Shown: piece by piece, positions 1-9,208 of the stretch
Position numbering within the stretch: position 1 is the stretch's first letter
Layout: each line of letters begins with the position of its first letter
Source: an uncultured Bermanella sp.
GTDB lineage: Bacteria > Pseudomonadota > Gammaproteobacteria > Pseudomonadales > Oceanobacteraceae
DNA: 64,000 bases
Direction: 5' to 3'
Assembly: GCA_913058575.1 (NCBI GenBank)
Contig: CAJXRF010000016.1
Span: forward strand, 1-64,000
Notes under the pieces: generated by a model
Database searches by the model: none
What the model saw: only the letters and a program-made list of their open reading frames with translations
What the model was told of the DNA's origin: nothing
Position numbers and translations under genes: made by a program

Positions 1-1309
1 CAAAAAAATCTAAGTACAACTCGTAGGCATCGGCACTTTGCGAGAAGTATTCAATTTTCTTGTCTTTTTTGGCTTTAACATGCAGCTGAGTAATCACATC
101 ACGTACGTAAATTTCGTAATCTTTAATGGCTTTTTGCTTAACTTCATCGTCCACATACACACTGTATTTAGTGCGTCGCAACGCTGCCACCACCACGCGA
201 ACATCATCAAAAGCATTATCGTATGATTTAAGCTCTTTACTGGCGGTGTAAATATTATCGGCATATTCTAATAACTTAGCAGGGTCATGCTGAATACGAG
301 AAAGCTCACGATAAATGCTAGCGCCGTGAGACCATTTTTTCTTCACAATGTAGCGGTAAGCCAGTTTTTCAAGCACCACAATGTAAGCTGGGCGAGACCA
401 AGCAAAACCCTTAAAGTATTTTAATGCCTGTTCTGGGGTGGCTTTCTTGTAATGGTTAGAATAAATAAACGCCATATCGTTAAAGGCTTCAGTGCGAATA
501 TCCACACGACCATAAGTGTCTATATCTACTTCTTCACCAGCGCCGGGTCCGGCTACTGACTTTTCAAGCAGCTTAATGGCCGTTGCAAAATCCTTTTTAG
601 AGATATGCACCCATGCCAATTTATACTGAGCAAGGGTAATGGCTGAGCTATCTGGGTATTTCAACACTTCTTCGTAATGCTTTTTAGCACCGGTTAAATT
701 CTTAATGCCCGCATAATAATCGGCCAACAACAAATGGCTTTCTGCCACAAGGTCACTTTTAGGATGTAGTTTAATCAGCGTTAAGTATTCTTGCTTCATT
801 TCTTCTAAACGATTTAACTCACGAAATTCGTGGGCTAAGTAGAAGTGCACCTTGTCGCGTTCTTTGTAATCCGGGTATTGGTTAATAATACGCTTATATG
901 TTTCTATGGCTTGGCTTTTAAGATTGTTGGACTCTAAAGACTCTAACGCACTTTTAACGGCAGCACCTGATTCGGTACGTCTAAGAAAATAGGCCACACG
1001 AGATTTTTCAATGTAGAGTTCAGCTAGGCGTAAATACAATTCAGGTAAGTACAGCTTGCCCTGTGATTGATAAATCAGCGCCTTGGTGTTGTCTATGGCT
1101 TTATCTAGTTGATCACGATCACGGGTAAATTTTCCAATTAAGCGTTCTTGCTCAACGGTTTTATCTACTTTTTCAAAACCATAACGATCCAGCTCAGGCT
1201 TTTCAGTAGCAGGCTTAGAAGGCGCTTCTTGTTCTTCATTAGCTTGTGAAACGGAAGTTAAGAAGCTGCCACTGAGGCTTGCCAATAATATTAGGGTTGA
1301 ATACTTCAT
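1..1309 (-). CDS. TPR-repeat periplasmic protein, C-terminus off the window
   Basis: The frame is open from an ATG at 1309 to the left edge, so about 436 N-terminal codons are present and the C-terminus is missing. It starts with a signal peptide (MKYSTLILLASLSGSFLTS, then VSQANEEQ). The rest is helical with repeated TPR-like units (for example YLPELYLRLAELYIEK and AITLAQYKLAWVHISKKDFA). The start codon overlaps the TAA of the preceding gene (TAATG), so the two are translationally coupled. It is the last visible gene of the ExbB/ExbD/AgmX-type operon. TPR proteins such as GltE/AglT accompany the related Agl/Glt machinery in Myxococcus. A periplasmic scaffold role is inferred from that context. 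Confidence 0.85.
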   Translation of the reverse strand, partial: MKYSTLILLASLSGSFLTSVSQANEEQEAPSKPATEKPELDRYGFEKVDKTVEQERLIGKFTRDRDQLDKAIDNTKALIYQSQGKLYLPELYLRLAELYIEKSRVAYFLRRTESGAAVKSALESLESNNLKSQAIETYKRIINQYPDYKERDKVHFYLAHEFRELNRLEEMKQEYLTLIKLHPKSDLVAESHLLLADYYAGIKNLTGAKKHYEEVLKYPDSSAITLAQYKLAWVHISKKDFATAIKLLEKSVAGPGAGEEVDIDTYGRVDIRTEAFNDMAFIYSNHYKKATPEQALKYFKGFAWSRPAYIVVLEKLAYRYIVKKKWSHGASIYRELSRIQHDPAKLLEYADNIYTASKELKSYDNAFDDVRVVVAALRRTKYSVYVDDEVKQKAIKDYEIYVRDVITQLHVKAKKDKKIEYFSQSADAYELYLDFF

Positions 1310-3231
1310 TAGAAAAACAAATCCCAGTCTTTAAAGGTATCGCATTTATTAGGTAGTGATACCTGATAGAAACCCAGTTCGTCGTTCCAGTATTCCCTTT
1401 GAAATGGGAATACCACTTGTGCGTTTAGCTTTTCCTTCTTCTTTTTTAGAGCATTTTCTTGCTTGCTGGCATCCACATACGTGTTTTGTGCCACTCGTTG
1501 ATACATATCGACGCCAATTTCGTAACGCATTAAATTCGACTCTTCTTCAAATTGAAGCAATGCATTGGCACGAGTTGCATATTCATTTTTAATCAAGTGA
1601 CGTAATTGATAGGTACTATCTTGAATTTGAAGATCATAAACCCCTTCAATATATTTAGTTAAATTATCATTGTGTAAGTTACTAACTTGGGATTTCTCAC
1701 TTTCCAACATGGTAATAAAATCCCAGATTTTCTTAACATTCTTTTTGGCCAGAATGACATATAGAAGCTCTTCTGTTTCCACATCCGTTTCATCTTTTCG
1801 GTTGTAGATGGCTTCTAAGGAAGTACCGTAGCGCTGATTAAATTCTTCTACCACTGTCAAAGCGGATTCATAGTGACAAACATCTTTGTAAATAAAGCTC
1901 TTTAACAAAAAGTATTCGGGGGTGAAGAACTGCCTAAAGCTTGGTGCTTCGAATGCATACAAATACCCCATGGCACGCTCATAATCTTGCTTTTGATATT
2001 CAATCCAAGCTTGCTCAAGTAAAAAAGAGGCTTGTTCAATCACTGGGGTTTCAATTTTACTGTATAGAAATCCTGCTTCTTTTAAGTCACCTAACTCATA
2101 ATGCAAACGTGCGGCAATCCATAAAGACTCATCACGAAGCTTTTGATCTAAATTTTCAACCTGTAAAATCTGCGCAATGATTTTTAGCGCTTTTTTAGGC
2201 TTGTTGATTTCTATTTGATATAAAGCCTGTTGGTGCAGGTAACGACTGTAGTAATAGCTGTCTTCTGGAATTTTCTTAAAGTGATCTTCGGCCCAATCTC
2301 TGTAACCGGTTTTCCAATCTTGAATGCCTTGGTAGTAATCAACAAAACCGCTCACTTCACTACTGATAAAACCATAGTCTTTATCATTGACTACTTGCAA
2401 GATTACCTGATCGTAATCAAATGGCTTGGTGCGGCTGATTTCTTCAAACATATCTAAGATATAACTCACTATCTTAGTATTAGGCTTACGAGAAGCTAAA
2501 TTGGAAAAGCGATCTACAGCCACATGAGTATAACCCAAATGTTCAAGGCTGATGGCCATGAAAAATTCAGCCCACTCATAGTTTTTCTCATCTGATGAGG
2601 TTAGTTGAATAAATTCTAAAAAGCTGGCCGCTGCAAACTCCCATTTCTCTGACTTAAACAATTCATATCCGAACTGAAACAGATCCTGTGGATCAACTTC
2701 AGCTTCAGCAATACCGTATTGCGCATCCTCTAGCGCTTCTTCATTGGATTTAGCAATTTGAGCAGCATCTTCTTCACTCAGATCTTCTTGATCTTCACTT
2801 ATGTTTTCATTATCTGCTTGAGACGCTTGCTCTTGGCTATCCGTTATTTGTTCATTAATAGCTTGTTCTTGTGGTGTTTCAGCAAATAGCTCCGCTTCCG
2901 CTTGGCTCTGCGGTGCTTGGCTTTCTTCTATTTGAATAGACTCTTCATCTTCTAGAGAGGCAAATTCGGCTTCATCACTAATTTCGCCTTCACTCTCTGA
3001 TTCAGAAAAATCAGCTTCGTCCTCTAAGCTGGCGAAATCAGCTTCGTCATTTGAGTTTTCAGACTCGTCATCTTCAACATCAGGGATATCGCTAATGTCA
3101 TCAGTTTGATAATCCTCTACATCTGGAATATCGCTAATATCATCGCTTTGATAGTCTTCAGCGTAGCTGGCTGGCACTCCAAAGAAAATGAGTACCGCAG
3201 CAATCTGAAATAATTTATTCTTCATCATCAT
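1309..3231 (-). CDS. acidic, TPR-like exported protein of the envelope-motor operon
   Basis: This 640-residue protein has an N-terminal signal peptide (LFQIAAVLIFFGVPASYA). A very acidic, low-complexity stretch follows to about residue 175, opening with two near-identical copies of DYQ(S/T)DDISDIPDVED and continuing with repeated DEADF/DEAEFASLED units. From about residue 180 to the end it is helical with TPR-like repeats (for example PQDLFQFGYELFKSEKWEFAAASF and QASFLLEQAWIEYQKQDYERAMGYLY). The start lies inside the end of the barrel gene; ATG codons at 3231, 3228 and 3225 are all possible. The stop overlaps the next ATG. No enzyme motif is visible. A scaffold in the periplasm is inferred, and the acidic tract may bind cations or basic partners. 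Confidence 0.85.
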   Translation of the reverse strand: MMMKNKLFQIAAVLIFFGVPASYAEDYQSDDISDIPDVEDYQTDDISDIPDVEDDESENSNDEADFASLEDEADFSESESEGEISDEAEFASLEDEESIQIEESQAPQSQAEAELFAETPQEQAINEQITDSQEQASQADNENISEDQEDLSEEDAAQIAKSNEEALEDAQYGIAEAEVDPQDLFQFGYELFKSEKWEFAAASFLEFIQLTSSDEKNYEWAEFFMAISLEHLGYTHVAVDRFSNLASRKPNTKIVSYILDMFEEISRTKPFDYDQVILQVVNDKDYGFISSEVSGFVDYYQGIQDWKTGYRDWAEDHFKKIPEDSYYYSRYLHQQALYQIEINKPKKALKIIAQILQVENLDQKLRDESLWIAARLHYELGDLKEAGFLYSKIETPVIEQASFLLEQAWIEYQKQDYERAMGYLYAFEAPSFRQFFTPEYFLLKSFIYKDVCHYESALTVVEEFNQRYGTSLEAIYNRKDETDVETEELLYVILAKKNVKKIWDFITMLESEKSQVSNLHNDNLTKYIEGVYDLQIQDSTYQLRHLIKNEYATRANALLQFEEESNLMRYEIGVDMYQRVAQNTYVDASKQENALKKKKEKLNAQVVFPFQREYWNDELGFYQVSLPNKCDTFKDWDLFF

Positions 3232-3928
3232 TCAGGTACCTGTACACAGAATCGGTTTTCTCTCGTACTCTTGAATTACGATTAGAGAAATTAAATCGGT
3301 GAGCTAATCCTAAGCCCATATAGATATTGGTTTCAGTAGAAGAGTCTTTGAACTGCGTATAGCTTTTTAATTCGGCAACAATTGCAGTTTTCTTAGATAA
3401 GAAATAACGACGACCGGCACCAAAAGTCACAGACAACACAGTTTCAGTACTGCTATCAGCATCTACAGGGTACTCTCGATCATACTGGGCAACACCAGCG
3501 CCAAATGAGAAAAATCCTTCATGGTTAATGATATTTTTATCCCATACCGCATCTTTGCCATAGGTAGGTTTCAATACAAACGAGCTGTGTACCATAACCG
3601 TAGGTTTATCAAATGATACCGCCGCTAAATCATATTCAGATAACGTGCCTTTAAGATCTTTTTCACTGGTCAAAAAATACTGTAAGCGTGCCACTTCCCA
3701 TGCGATATTCTTATTAAAATGGTAGGTGTAGCTCACTCCTAATGGATACTCTTCATAAAAGTCATCATCAGGGATGTAACCCACATGAAAACCCAGTTCA
3801 TGGGTACGGTCATAAATACGCTCTTGAATCACAGAAACGGATTCTTTATCAAAGGCATTTTCAGCTTGAACACCAGGGACCAGCACCAAGCTTAAAAATC
3901 CTATAAAAATTGTAAATATTTTATTCAT
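3215..3928 (-). CDS. outer-membrane beta-barrel protein
   Basis: The open frame extends upstream to a TTG at 3964, but the ATG at 3928 gives a proper signal peptide (MNKIFTIFIGFLSLVLVPGVQA), so I use it; about 237 residues. The mature part has alternating polar and aromatic strands (for example LGVSYTYHFNKNIAWEVARLQYFL and FSFGAGVAQYDREY). It ends in strand-like sequence (NIYMGLGLAHRFNF) plus a charged tail, as in small OmpA/OmpW-like barrels. It lies between the AgmX-like and TPR genes and overlaps the next gene by 17 bases. In the related Myxococcus Glt complexes, small barrels form the outer-membrane end of the machine. The same role here is inferred from operon position. Confidence 0.8.
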   Translation of the reverse strand: MNKIFTIFIGFLSLVLVPGVQAENAFDKESVSVIQERIYDRTHELGFHVGYIPDDDFYEEYPLGVSYTYHFNKNIAWEVARLQYFLTSEKDLKGTLSEYDLAAVSFDKPTVMVHSSFVLKPTYGKDAVWDKNIINHEGFFSFGAGVAQYDREYPVDADSSTETVLSVTFGAGRRYFLSKKTAIVAELKSYTQFKDSSTETNIYMGLGLAHRFNFSNRNSRVREKTDSVYRYLNDDEE

Positions 3929-3970
3929 AATAATCGTCTCACTCACACAGACCACAAGGCTCAATAAAGG

Positions 3971-6301
3971 CTAAAAGCCAACTGTATCGAAAATAAATGG
4001 ATACGAAACAAACACTGCATCACCACCACTTGGCTGTGGGAATTTCCAGGTTTTAATCGCCGACTTAATACAAGAATGAATTTCATCAGACTTAACGGTT
4101 GAAGACTTAATGTTCACAGCCCCTACTTTTCCGCTGGCTAACACTTTCCATTCAAATACCGCTTTACCCGCTAAGCTAGGCGTGTTCATCAAAGAAGTTT
4201 CGTAGCAATAAGTCACATCATCCATGTTGGCATCAATCACACGTTTCACTTGATCACGACTCAAGCCGCCTTTAATTTTCACACGCTTCGACATACTGGC
4301 CGTTACACGTCCTGCCACAGCTTGGGTACCGGTACCGCCACGAGAAAGTGCTGCTACTGAACCCTTGCCGCCGACTCCGCCACTGCGTAATACATCAGCT
4401 GCACCCTTACTGGTAATAAGCTCTCCTGTTGGCAAGGTCATACGTGAACTGCCCACTTTGGCTTTTAAACCAGACACTTTTAATTTGGCTGAACTTGAGC
4501 TTGAAGAAACCGCATCCAAACTGGTGACATTAGCCAAACTTCTTTTAGGTTTAGTTTTACCACTTGTGGTACCCAAAGACGCCAATAGCCCAGACTTTTT
4601 CACATCACGTTTCTTGATATTACCCTTAGCACCACCACCCGCTTTAGGCTTGGCCTTGGGTTTTGGTTTTTCCTTAGCTTTAGTCTTAGGCTTGGCCTTT
4701 GGTTTAGGCTTAGGTTTCGCTTTGGCCTTAGGCTTTGGCTTTGGTTTTGGCTTCGCTTTTGGCTTAGGTTTTGGTTTTTCTACCTTAGGCTTTGGCTTAG
4801 GTTTTTCAATTTTTGGCAGTTCTTTTGGCAGCTCCATTTTTACAAAATCGGGCTCTTTCTCTTTAGGTTCGACGGCCGTGAAATTAATAACAATAGCCGC
4901 AATGGCCAGTACCAATAAGTGAAAACCAGTGGAGCCGGCGATGCTTTTGTAAATGGTTTTGTAATCTTTTACTTCTTCTTTTACACGAGGCACTTTAATG
5001 GCAAAGCTGGCACGCACGATATAAGTGTCATGACCATTGCGCATGCAAACATCTGAGTCACTGGGTATTTCAGCCTGAACAGAGTTACCCGAAAAGACGC
5101 CCGCACCTTGATTGGTTAGTTCATTAACCGACAGCTTCCCGCCAGGTGCTCGATTTCGAACTTCCCCTTTGAACTTATCGCTATTAAAAACATACAGGCA
5201 CTTATCGTTGCCTTTATGCTTAGCCAGCGTAACGCTTTTGCCAGCTTGTTTAATTTGGTAGCTCTGACCTTTTTCAAGATAAGTAACATCAATTACTTCC
5301 CCTTGATTAAGGTGCAGCACTTCAATCACTCGATTGCTGGCTTCAGTGGGCCATGCTTTTTGACTGTGCTGAGTAAAGTGATCTTTTAATTCAAAAAGCT
5401 GTTCGTTATCAACTTCGTCGTCTTCGTCATCCTCATCATCTTCCACACCATCAAATGCTGGCATACCTTGATTAGGTAAGTTTTGAGGGGGGTTCTGGGT
5501 TACCTTATTGGCAGGCTCTGCTTTATTAGGCAGTTTAATTAGCCCAGTCAGTTGCTTAAGACTATTTAATATCCGCTGAATTAGCGTTATCTCTTCAGCA
5601 GGCATTTGCTCATCTTGACCATGAGCATCGGTTAAATCGATGGGCTGACGAGCTTTTTGCGCAACTGGTTTCTGAGCTGCAGGCTGATTAGCCCTTGCAG
5701 TATTAAGTGCTGTGCTCAGGGCTTTATTTGTTCTTTCTTGTGTCGTTTTTTGAGCGGCCTTGGCAGGTGTAATCTTATTCTTAGTAACATCAGCCGAAGG
5801 GGCTTGACCTGCTAGAGTGTGATTAGCTATTTTTTCTTGTTGTTTCTGAGGCTCTCTAAGAGCAACACCATTACCCTTAACTTGTGCTGCACGTACTGAC
5901 TTAACCGCTTTACCACCTAGCGACAATGGGGTGCCAGATTGATCAGACCTACCTTTTAAACTGATAATTTTGTCTTGCTGCTCTACCTTATTATGCAAAA
6001 GGTAAATTAGTTTAGCCTTACCCACTTCAGACATTGACTGAGGATTTAGCTCAGTACGAATTAGACTGACTAATTCATTGAAATCAGAGGTAGTACGGTC
6101 AATGGCTTGATTATCTTTAATATGAACACTGCTTGTGTTTTTTTCATATCGATTAGACAGTATTTCAATCAAACGGGTTTTGGCTTCAGGCTTTAACTTA
6201 GCCACGTCGACCTTTTGGTTTTTCAGGTTGATCGTTTGCCCTTGGGGTTTGGCAGCGCCGGATCCTACCGGTGGTTTTTTTACCGTATTATTTGCTTGCA
6301 T
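3971..6301 (-). CDS. AgmX/PglI-type TonB-like trans-envelope protein
   Basis: This 776-residue protein appears to span the inner membrane once. Residues 1-285 are basic and low-complexity. Residues 285-298 are almost all Asp/Glu. Residues about 320-435 form a compact beta-rich domain that could be a degenerate FHA-like fold. One transmembrane segment lies near 457-475. A long Pro-Lys spacer (about 498-553) follows, as in TonB, and the C-terminal domain (about 677-775) contains Cys699 and Cys744. This layout matches the AgmX/PglI C-terminal-domain family (GltJ/GltG of Myxococcus). Energy would come from the ExbB/ExbD proteins encoded upstream. Start: ATG at 6301. The FHA suggestion is uncertain; the family call is firmer. 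Confidence 0.85.
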   Translation of the reverse strand: MQANNTVKKPPVGSGAAKPQGQTINLKNQKVDVAKLKPEAKTRLIEILSNRYEKNTSSVHIKDNQAIDRTTSDFNELVSLIRTELNPQSMSEVGKAKLIYLLHNKVEQQDKIISLKGRSDQSGTPLSLGGKAVKSVRAAQVKGNGVALREPQKQQEKIANHTLAGQAPSADVTKNKITPAKAAQKTTQERTNKALSTALNTARANQPAAQKPVAQKARQPIDLTDAHGQDEQMPAEEITLIQRILNSLKQLTGLIKLPNKAEPANKVTQNPPQNLPNQGMPAFDGVEDDEDDEDDEVDNEQLFELKDHFTQHSQKAWPTEASNRVIEVLHLNQGEVIDVTYLEKGQSYQIKQAGKSVTLAKHKGNDKCLYVFNSDKFKGEVRNRAPGGKLSVNELTNQGAGVFSGNSVQAEIPSDSDVCMRNGHDTYIVRASFAIKVPRVKEEVKDYKTIYKSIAGSTGFHLLVLAIAAIVINFTAVEPKEKEPDFVKMELPKELPKIEKPKPKPKVEKPKPKPKAKPKPKPKPKAKAKPKPKPKAKPKTKAKEKPKPKAKPKAGGGAKGNIKKRDVKKSGLLASLGTTSGKTKPKRSLANVTSLDAVSSSSSSAKLKVSGLKAKVGSSRMTLPTGELITSKGAADVLRSGGVGGKGSVAALSRGGTGTQAVAGRVTASMSKRVKIKGGLSRDQVKRVIDANMDDVTYCYETSLMNTPSLAGKAVFEWKVLASGKVGAVNIKSSTVKSDEIHSCIKSAIKTWKFPQPSGGDAVFVSYPFIFDTVGF

Positions 6302-6346
6302 GATATGGTTCCGCCACAGCGTGTATCTGGTTAGGCAAATCAGCCA

Positions 6347-6628
6347 TTAATATGAACTGGCTTGTCTTTGCTTTTCAAATGTTTCGCTGCGAAACTCAGG
6401 GTACTCGTCTAATATTTCAGAACGGTAGCTTTCACGGCGTTTTAGCATGCTGGTAATTTTGTTTTTCTTACGATTCATAAGATAAACAGCACCAGATTTA
6501 ATAGATTGGCCATTCACATAGGAATTACCAAAGTCGATTCGGTTAGACTTCCCACCTTCTTCACCTTCGGCAAAAGACAAAGTAGATAAAGAACAAGTCA
6601 TCAAGCAAAGTAATAATATTTTTCTCAT
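6347..6628 (-). CDS. small exported protein of the envelope-motor operon
   Basis: This 93-residue protein has a clear signal peptide ending in LSTLSFA before EGEEGG. The mature peptide is about 72 residues, hydrophilic and strongly charged (NRKKNKITSMLKRRESYRSEILDEYPEFRSETFEKQRQ). It has no cysteine after the signal and no family I recognise. It starts 2 bases after the ExbD stop and lies 45 bases before the AgmX-like gene, so it is co-transcribed and probably belongs to the complex. Function unknown. Confidence 0.75.
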   Translation of the reverse strand: MRKILLLCLMTCSLSTLSFAEGEEGGKSNRIDFGNSYVNGQSIKSGAVYLMNRKKNKITSMLKRRESYRSEILDEYPEFRSETFEKQRQASSY

Positions 6629-6630
6629 TA

Positions 6631-7143
6631 CTATCTCTCCATAACCGCCAATTGAAAATTAGGATAACCGGCCGCAGCCGCTACCTTGATAATGCTATTC
6701 ATGGTTTTGAATGACAGGTTTCGATCACAAAAGAACAACACATGAAAATCATCTTTTGCTTTTTCACCTGTCTCCAATGCCACTAATTTAGCATCGCTTA
6801 ACTGTTTTTCTTTAAACTGCTTTAGCTTCTGATAAAGACCCGAGCGCTCTGGTTTAGCGGGATCTAGACCCACTACTTTGCCATTTTTCATTTGAGCGAC
6901 GATGTCATCTTCAATTTTAATGGTGACGTCACTTAAAAATAATTTCACCGAATTACTGTAATCAAAAACGGAATTAGACTCAGGCAGCTCTACATTTTTA
7001 TCTACTGCAAATTCATCTGGCTTAGAGGCATATGAAAAAAGTAGAAAAAACACAATAATGGTAAACATATCCATCATTGATGTGATGTTAATGGTTGGCT
7101 CTGGCTCTTGTGGACGCATAGCCTTTGAATTACCCAATGCCAT
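6631..7143 (-). CDS. ExbD/TolR-family protein with the conserved membrane Asp
   Basis: This 170-residue protein has a short cytoplasmic N-terminus, one transmembrane helix (about residues 22-42, ITSMMDMFTIIVFFLLFSY) and a periplasmic domain. Asp25 is where ExbD Asp25 and TolR Asp23 sit, the proton-conducting residue of these motors. The periplasmic part ends with a thiol/redox-free TolR-like fold (FHVLFFCDRNLSFKTMNSIIKVAAAAGY). It lies 9 bases after the other ExbD gene. It presumably forms the proton-driven stator with the ExbB homologue at 7675-8298, like AglQ/AglS with AglR in Myxococcus. Confidence 0.9.
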   Translation of the reverse strand: MALGNSKAMRPQEPEPTINITSMMDMFTIIVFFLLFSYASKPDEFAVDKNVELPESNSVFDYSNSVKLFLSDVTIKIEDDIVAQMKNGKVVGLDPAKPERSGLYQKLKQFKEKQLSDAKLVALETGEKAKDDFHVLFFCDRNLSFKTMNSIIKVAAAAGYPNFQLAVMER

Positions 7144-7152
7144 AATTGCCTC

Positions 7153-7671
7153 CTATTGAACCTGGCCGGAAATCACGACACTTGGGAATAATTTTTGCCC
7201 TTCATATGATCGCGCTACATCCATTGTTTTTACAATGGCGTCATACAAGATGGCGTCACTGGGCACCAAAATTAGCGTGTCGCTTTTGGGATACAGCTCT
7301 TTAATTTTCAAAAGTGCCACAGCCAACTGATCGTAGGCGTACTCCCCTTTGCTGTCTTTTTTAACCACCGCATCCATAACTTTCAATTTAGCTTCAGGCA
7401 ATTCAGAAGAGGTTGCTTCTAAGCTAATACGGTTTACTTCAAGCTTAACCGTGGCAGTTATTTTAATTTCAGGTTTCTTTTTGTCTTGCTCGGCAGGAAC
7501 CGATGTCTCAGCCATTACCGGCACAGAGGTATTAATGGCCTTAAGGTTTAGGAAACTAGATGATGCCAATAGAAATGGTATCAATACCAAAAACATGTTC
7601 ATGATCGGTACCATATCGATCTCACATTCAAGATCGCCTCCGGTACGCCTGCGTTGTCCTAAGCCAGCCAT
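7153..7671 (-). CDS. ExbD/TolR-family protein, membrane Asp replaced by Asn
   Basis: This 172-residue ExbD/TolR-like protein has one transmembrane helix (about residues 20-40, DMVPIMNMFLVLIPFLLASS). The position equivalent to ExbD Asp25 is Asn25 (codon AAC), so it probably cannot carry protons itself. An acidic residue (Asp19) lies just before the helix. The periplasmic domain has the usual TolR-like layout (YDQLAVALLKIKELYPKSDTLILVPSDAILYDAIVKTMDVAR). It starts 3 bases after the ExbB stop and precedes the Asp-containing ExbD gene. It may act as a structural partner in a mixed ExbD dimer. Confidence 0.9.
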   Translation of the reverse strand: MAGLGQRRRTGGDLECEIDMVPIMNMFLVLIPFLLASSSFLNLKAINTSVPVMAETSVPAEQDKKKPEIKITATVKLEVNRISLEATSSELPEAKLKVMDAVVKKDSKGEYAYDQLAVALLKIKELYPKSDTLILVPSDAILYDAIVKTMDVARSYEGQKLFPSVVISGQVQ

Positions 7672-7674
7672 CGT

Positions 7675-8298
7675 TTAATTCTCGCGCTTCAAACCAGAAA
7701 GGATATTGAATAACGCCAATGATTTTTCATCCATTTTTTCAATGATGTGATCACCGCGGTTATTCAACAAATAAAAGCCTACCAAACTTGGAATAGATAC
7801 AATCAAACCAAAGGCCGTGGTAAACATCGCAACCGAAATACCTGCCGCTAACACCTGTTGTTTCTCGGCGGCAGATGCGCCTGCCACACCGGCGAACGCC
7901 GCGATCAAACCGATAATAGTACCTAGCAGACCCAGTAAGGTTGCAACGTTGGCAAACATACTTAGGTAGTTAATACGTTTTTTAAGCAATGGCATTTCGC
8001 GCAAAATACTTTCTTGCATGGCTTGCTCGATGTCTTTGTCGCGCTTACCCGCTTTAAGCAAACCACTCTTAAGGGTTCTGCCCATGGGATGGTTTTGGAA
8101 GCGATTCACTTCTTCAAGTGCAGCTCGATAGTTTGACGTGCTCAACAAAGCCGATACTTTGTCAAAAGCGTTATCCATGTTCAGGCTTAACTTGCCGTAC
8201 AAAAAGAATGCACGTTCGCAAAACAACGCAAGAGCACCAATGGACGTAAATAAAATTACGTACATGAAGGAACCACCGCTATTTAATAGATCTAACAT
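7675..8298 (-). CDS. ExbB/TolQ/MotA-family proton channel protein
   Basis: This 207-residue inner-membrane protein has the family's three-helix plan. TM1 is at about residues 12-30 (FMYVILFTSIGALALFCERAFFLYG). A cytoplasmic domain follows. TM2 and TM3 are at about 108-140 and 150-178, with the Gly-rich LATLLGLLGTIIGLIAAF signature of MotA/TolQ/ExbB. It is the first gene of the minus-strand operon, and its promoter should lie just upstream of 8298. With the two ExbD-like proteins it should form the motor that energises the AgmX-type protein. AglR is the Myxococcus counterpart by family and context. Confidence 0.92.
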   Translation of the reverse strand: MLDLLNSGGSFMYVILFTSIGALALFCERAFFLYGKLSLNMDNAFDKVSALLSTSNYRAALEEVNRFQNHPMGRTLKSGLLKAGKRDKDIEQAMQESILREMPLLKKRINYLSMFANVATLLGLLGTIIGLIAAFAGVAGASAAEKQQVLAAGISVAMFTTAFGLIVSIPSLVGFYLLNNRGDHIIEKMDEKSLALFNILSGLKREN

Positions 8299-8759
8299 AG
8301 TTACTCTCTCTTGAATTCTGGCAGTGCAAGGCAGTATTTATTATTAAAACTAATACTTTTAGCTGCCTAGCAATATGTGGCGTCACTATAGGGGGCTAGT
8401 ATTTTTAGACGAGGAACCAATCGACAGTTTGCTGGACTAATTTGGGGAAATATTTCAATTCGTGACAGAGTTTGAAAATTGGTTTTATGATGTAACAAAG
8501 CAGACTTTTGAGACACAGCACTCAATTAGAATCAAACCATTAAGACTCAGGTGCCAATTGATGTGGGCTTAGTCTCATATATTGAAATTGGCCACCGACG
8601 ATTTCATCACTATAAAGACATGGTTCTTTAATTCTTGCAGCGCCCTGTAATTGGCCTTTTCTAACTTCCAACCCTTAAAAATCTGTTCACTTTTCGTACA
8701 AATAATCATAAATAGAAGAATGCCAGCGCTGACTTTCAACCCCTGTTAGTTATTTTAAA

Positions 8760-8861
8760 ATGGCTAAAATAAGGCGAAGCCACTTGATTATGACATCGAT
8801 TAAAAAGGTGAATTTATCACCTACAGTTAAGAAAGCCATGAGCAAATTGGGCAATAACTAG
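8760..8861 (+). pseudogene. possible remnant of a small HTH-type regulator
   Basis: This short frame encodes 33 residues beginning MAKIRRSHLIMTSIKKVNLS and ending SKLGNN. The composition resembles the N-terminal lead of small HipB/Xre-type regulators, but the helix-turn-helix itself is absent. No convincing ribosome-binding site precedes it. It may be a decayed gene start or chance. Confidence 0.15.
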
Positions 8862-9150
8862 CACTTCTTCATTATTTATTTTCGCCCCTTTAGAGCCCAT
8901 TAAATAAACCCATACAGCACTGCCATTAAGAATGAATTACCTTTCATACCACCAACTAATTACTTCTTTAACATTTAGATATTCCATAAGAAATAAGCAA
9001 AAGACTCAAATTGTTTCATAGTGGATAGCTGTGCATTTTCCGTTGAATTTTCCTATATACAAATTTTCATTGATGCTAATTTGATATGGCTTTCTCATTT
9101 GCACATTATTTAAAAGTAAGCATCTTTTTGGCGTTTTATGTGCCGATGAT

Positions 9151-9170
9151 TTAACAATTTCAGTTGTTAA
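9151..9170. promoter_or_regulatory. inverted repeat upstream of nirK
   Basis: TTAACAA and TTGTTAA form perfect 7-base arms around a 6-base spacer, about 38 bases before the nirK ATG. The position suits an operator or activator site for nirK. It is not an FNR/DNR box (TTGAT-N4-ATCAA), and I do not know the cognate regulator. Confidence 0.4.
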
Positions 9171-9208
9171 TAACGACTGAATTTACTTTTATTTAGAGGA
9201 TGCTGTAG

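Larger units (their letters stand above)
8299..9208. other. intergenic region between the divergent exbB and nirK operons
   Basis: This 910-base AT-rich stretch should carry the promoter of the minus-strand exbB operon at its left end and that of nirK at its right end. I found no long ORF, tRNA or strong terminator. It contains a 33-codon plus-strand ORF (8760-8861) and a dyad near 9151, listed separately. Confidence 0.6.

Noticed and set aside
4365-4922. 185-residue plus-strand ORF opposite the AgmX-like gene
   Set aside because: It is the reverse of the Pro-Lys repeat (Leu-Gly-Phe periodic) and has no start signal; a shadow.
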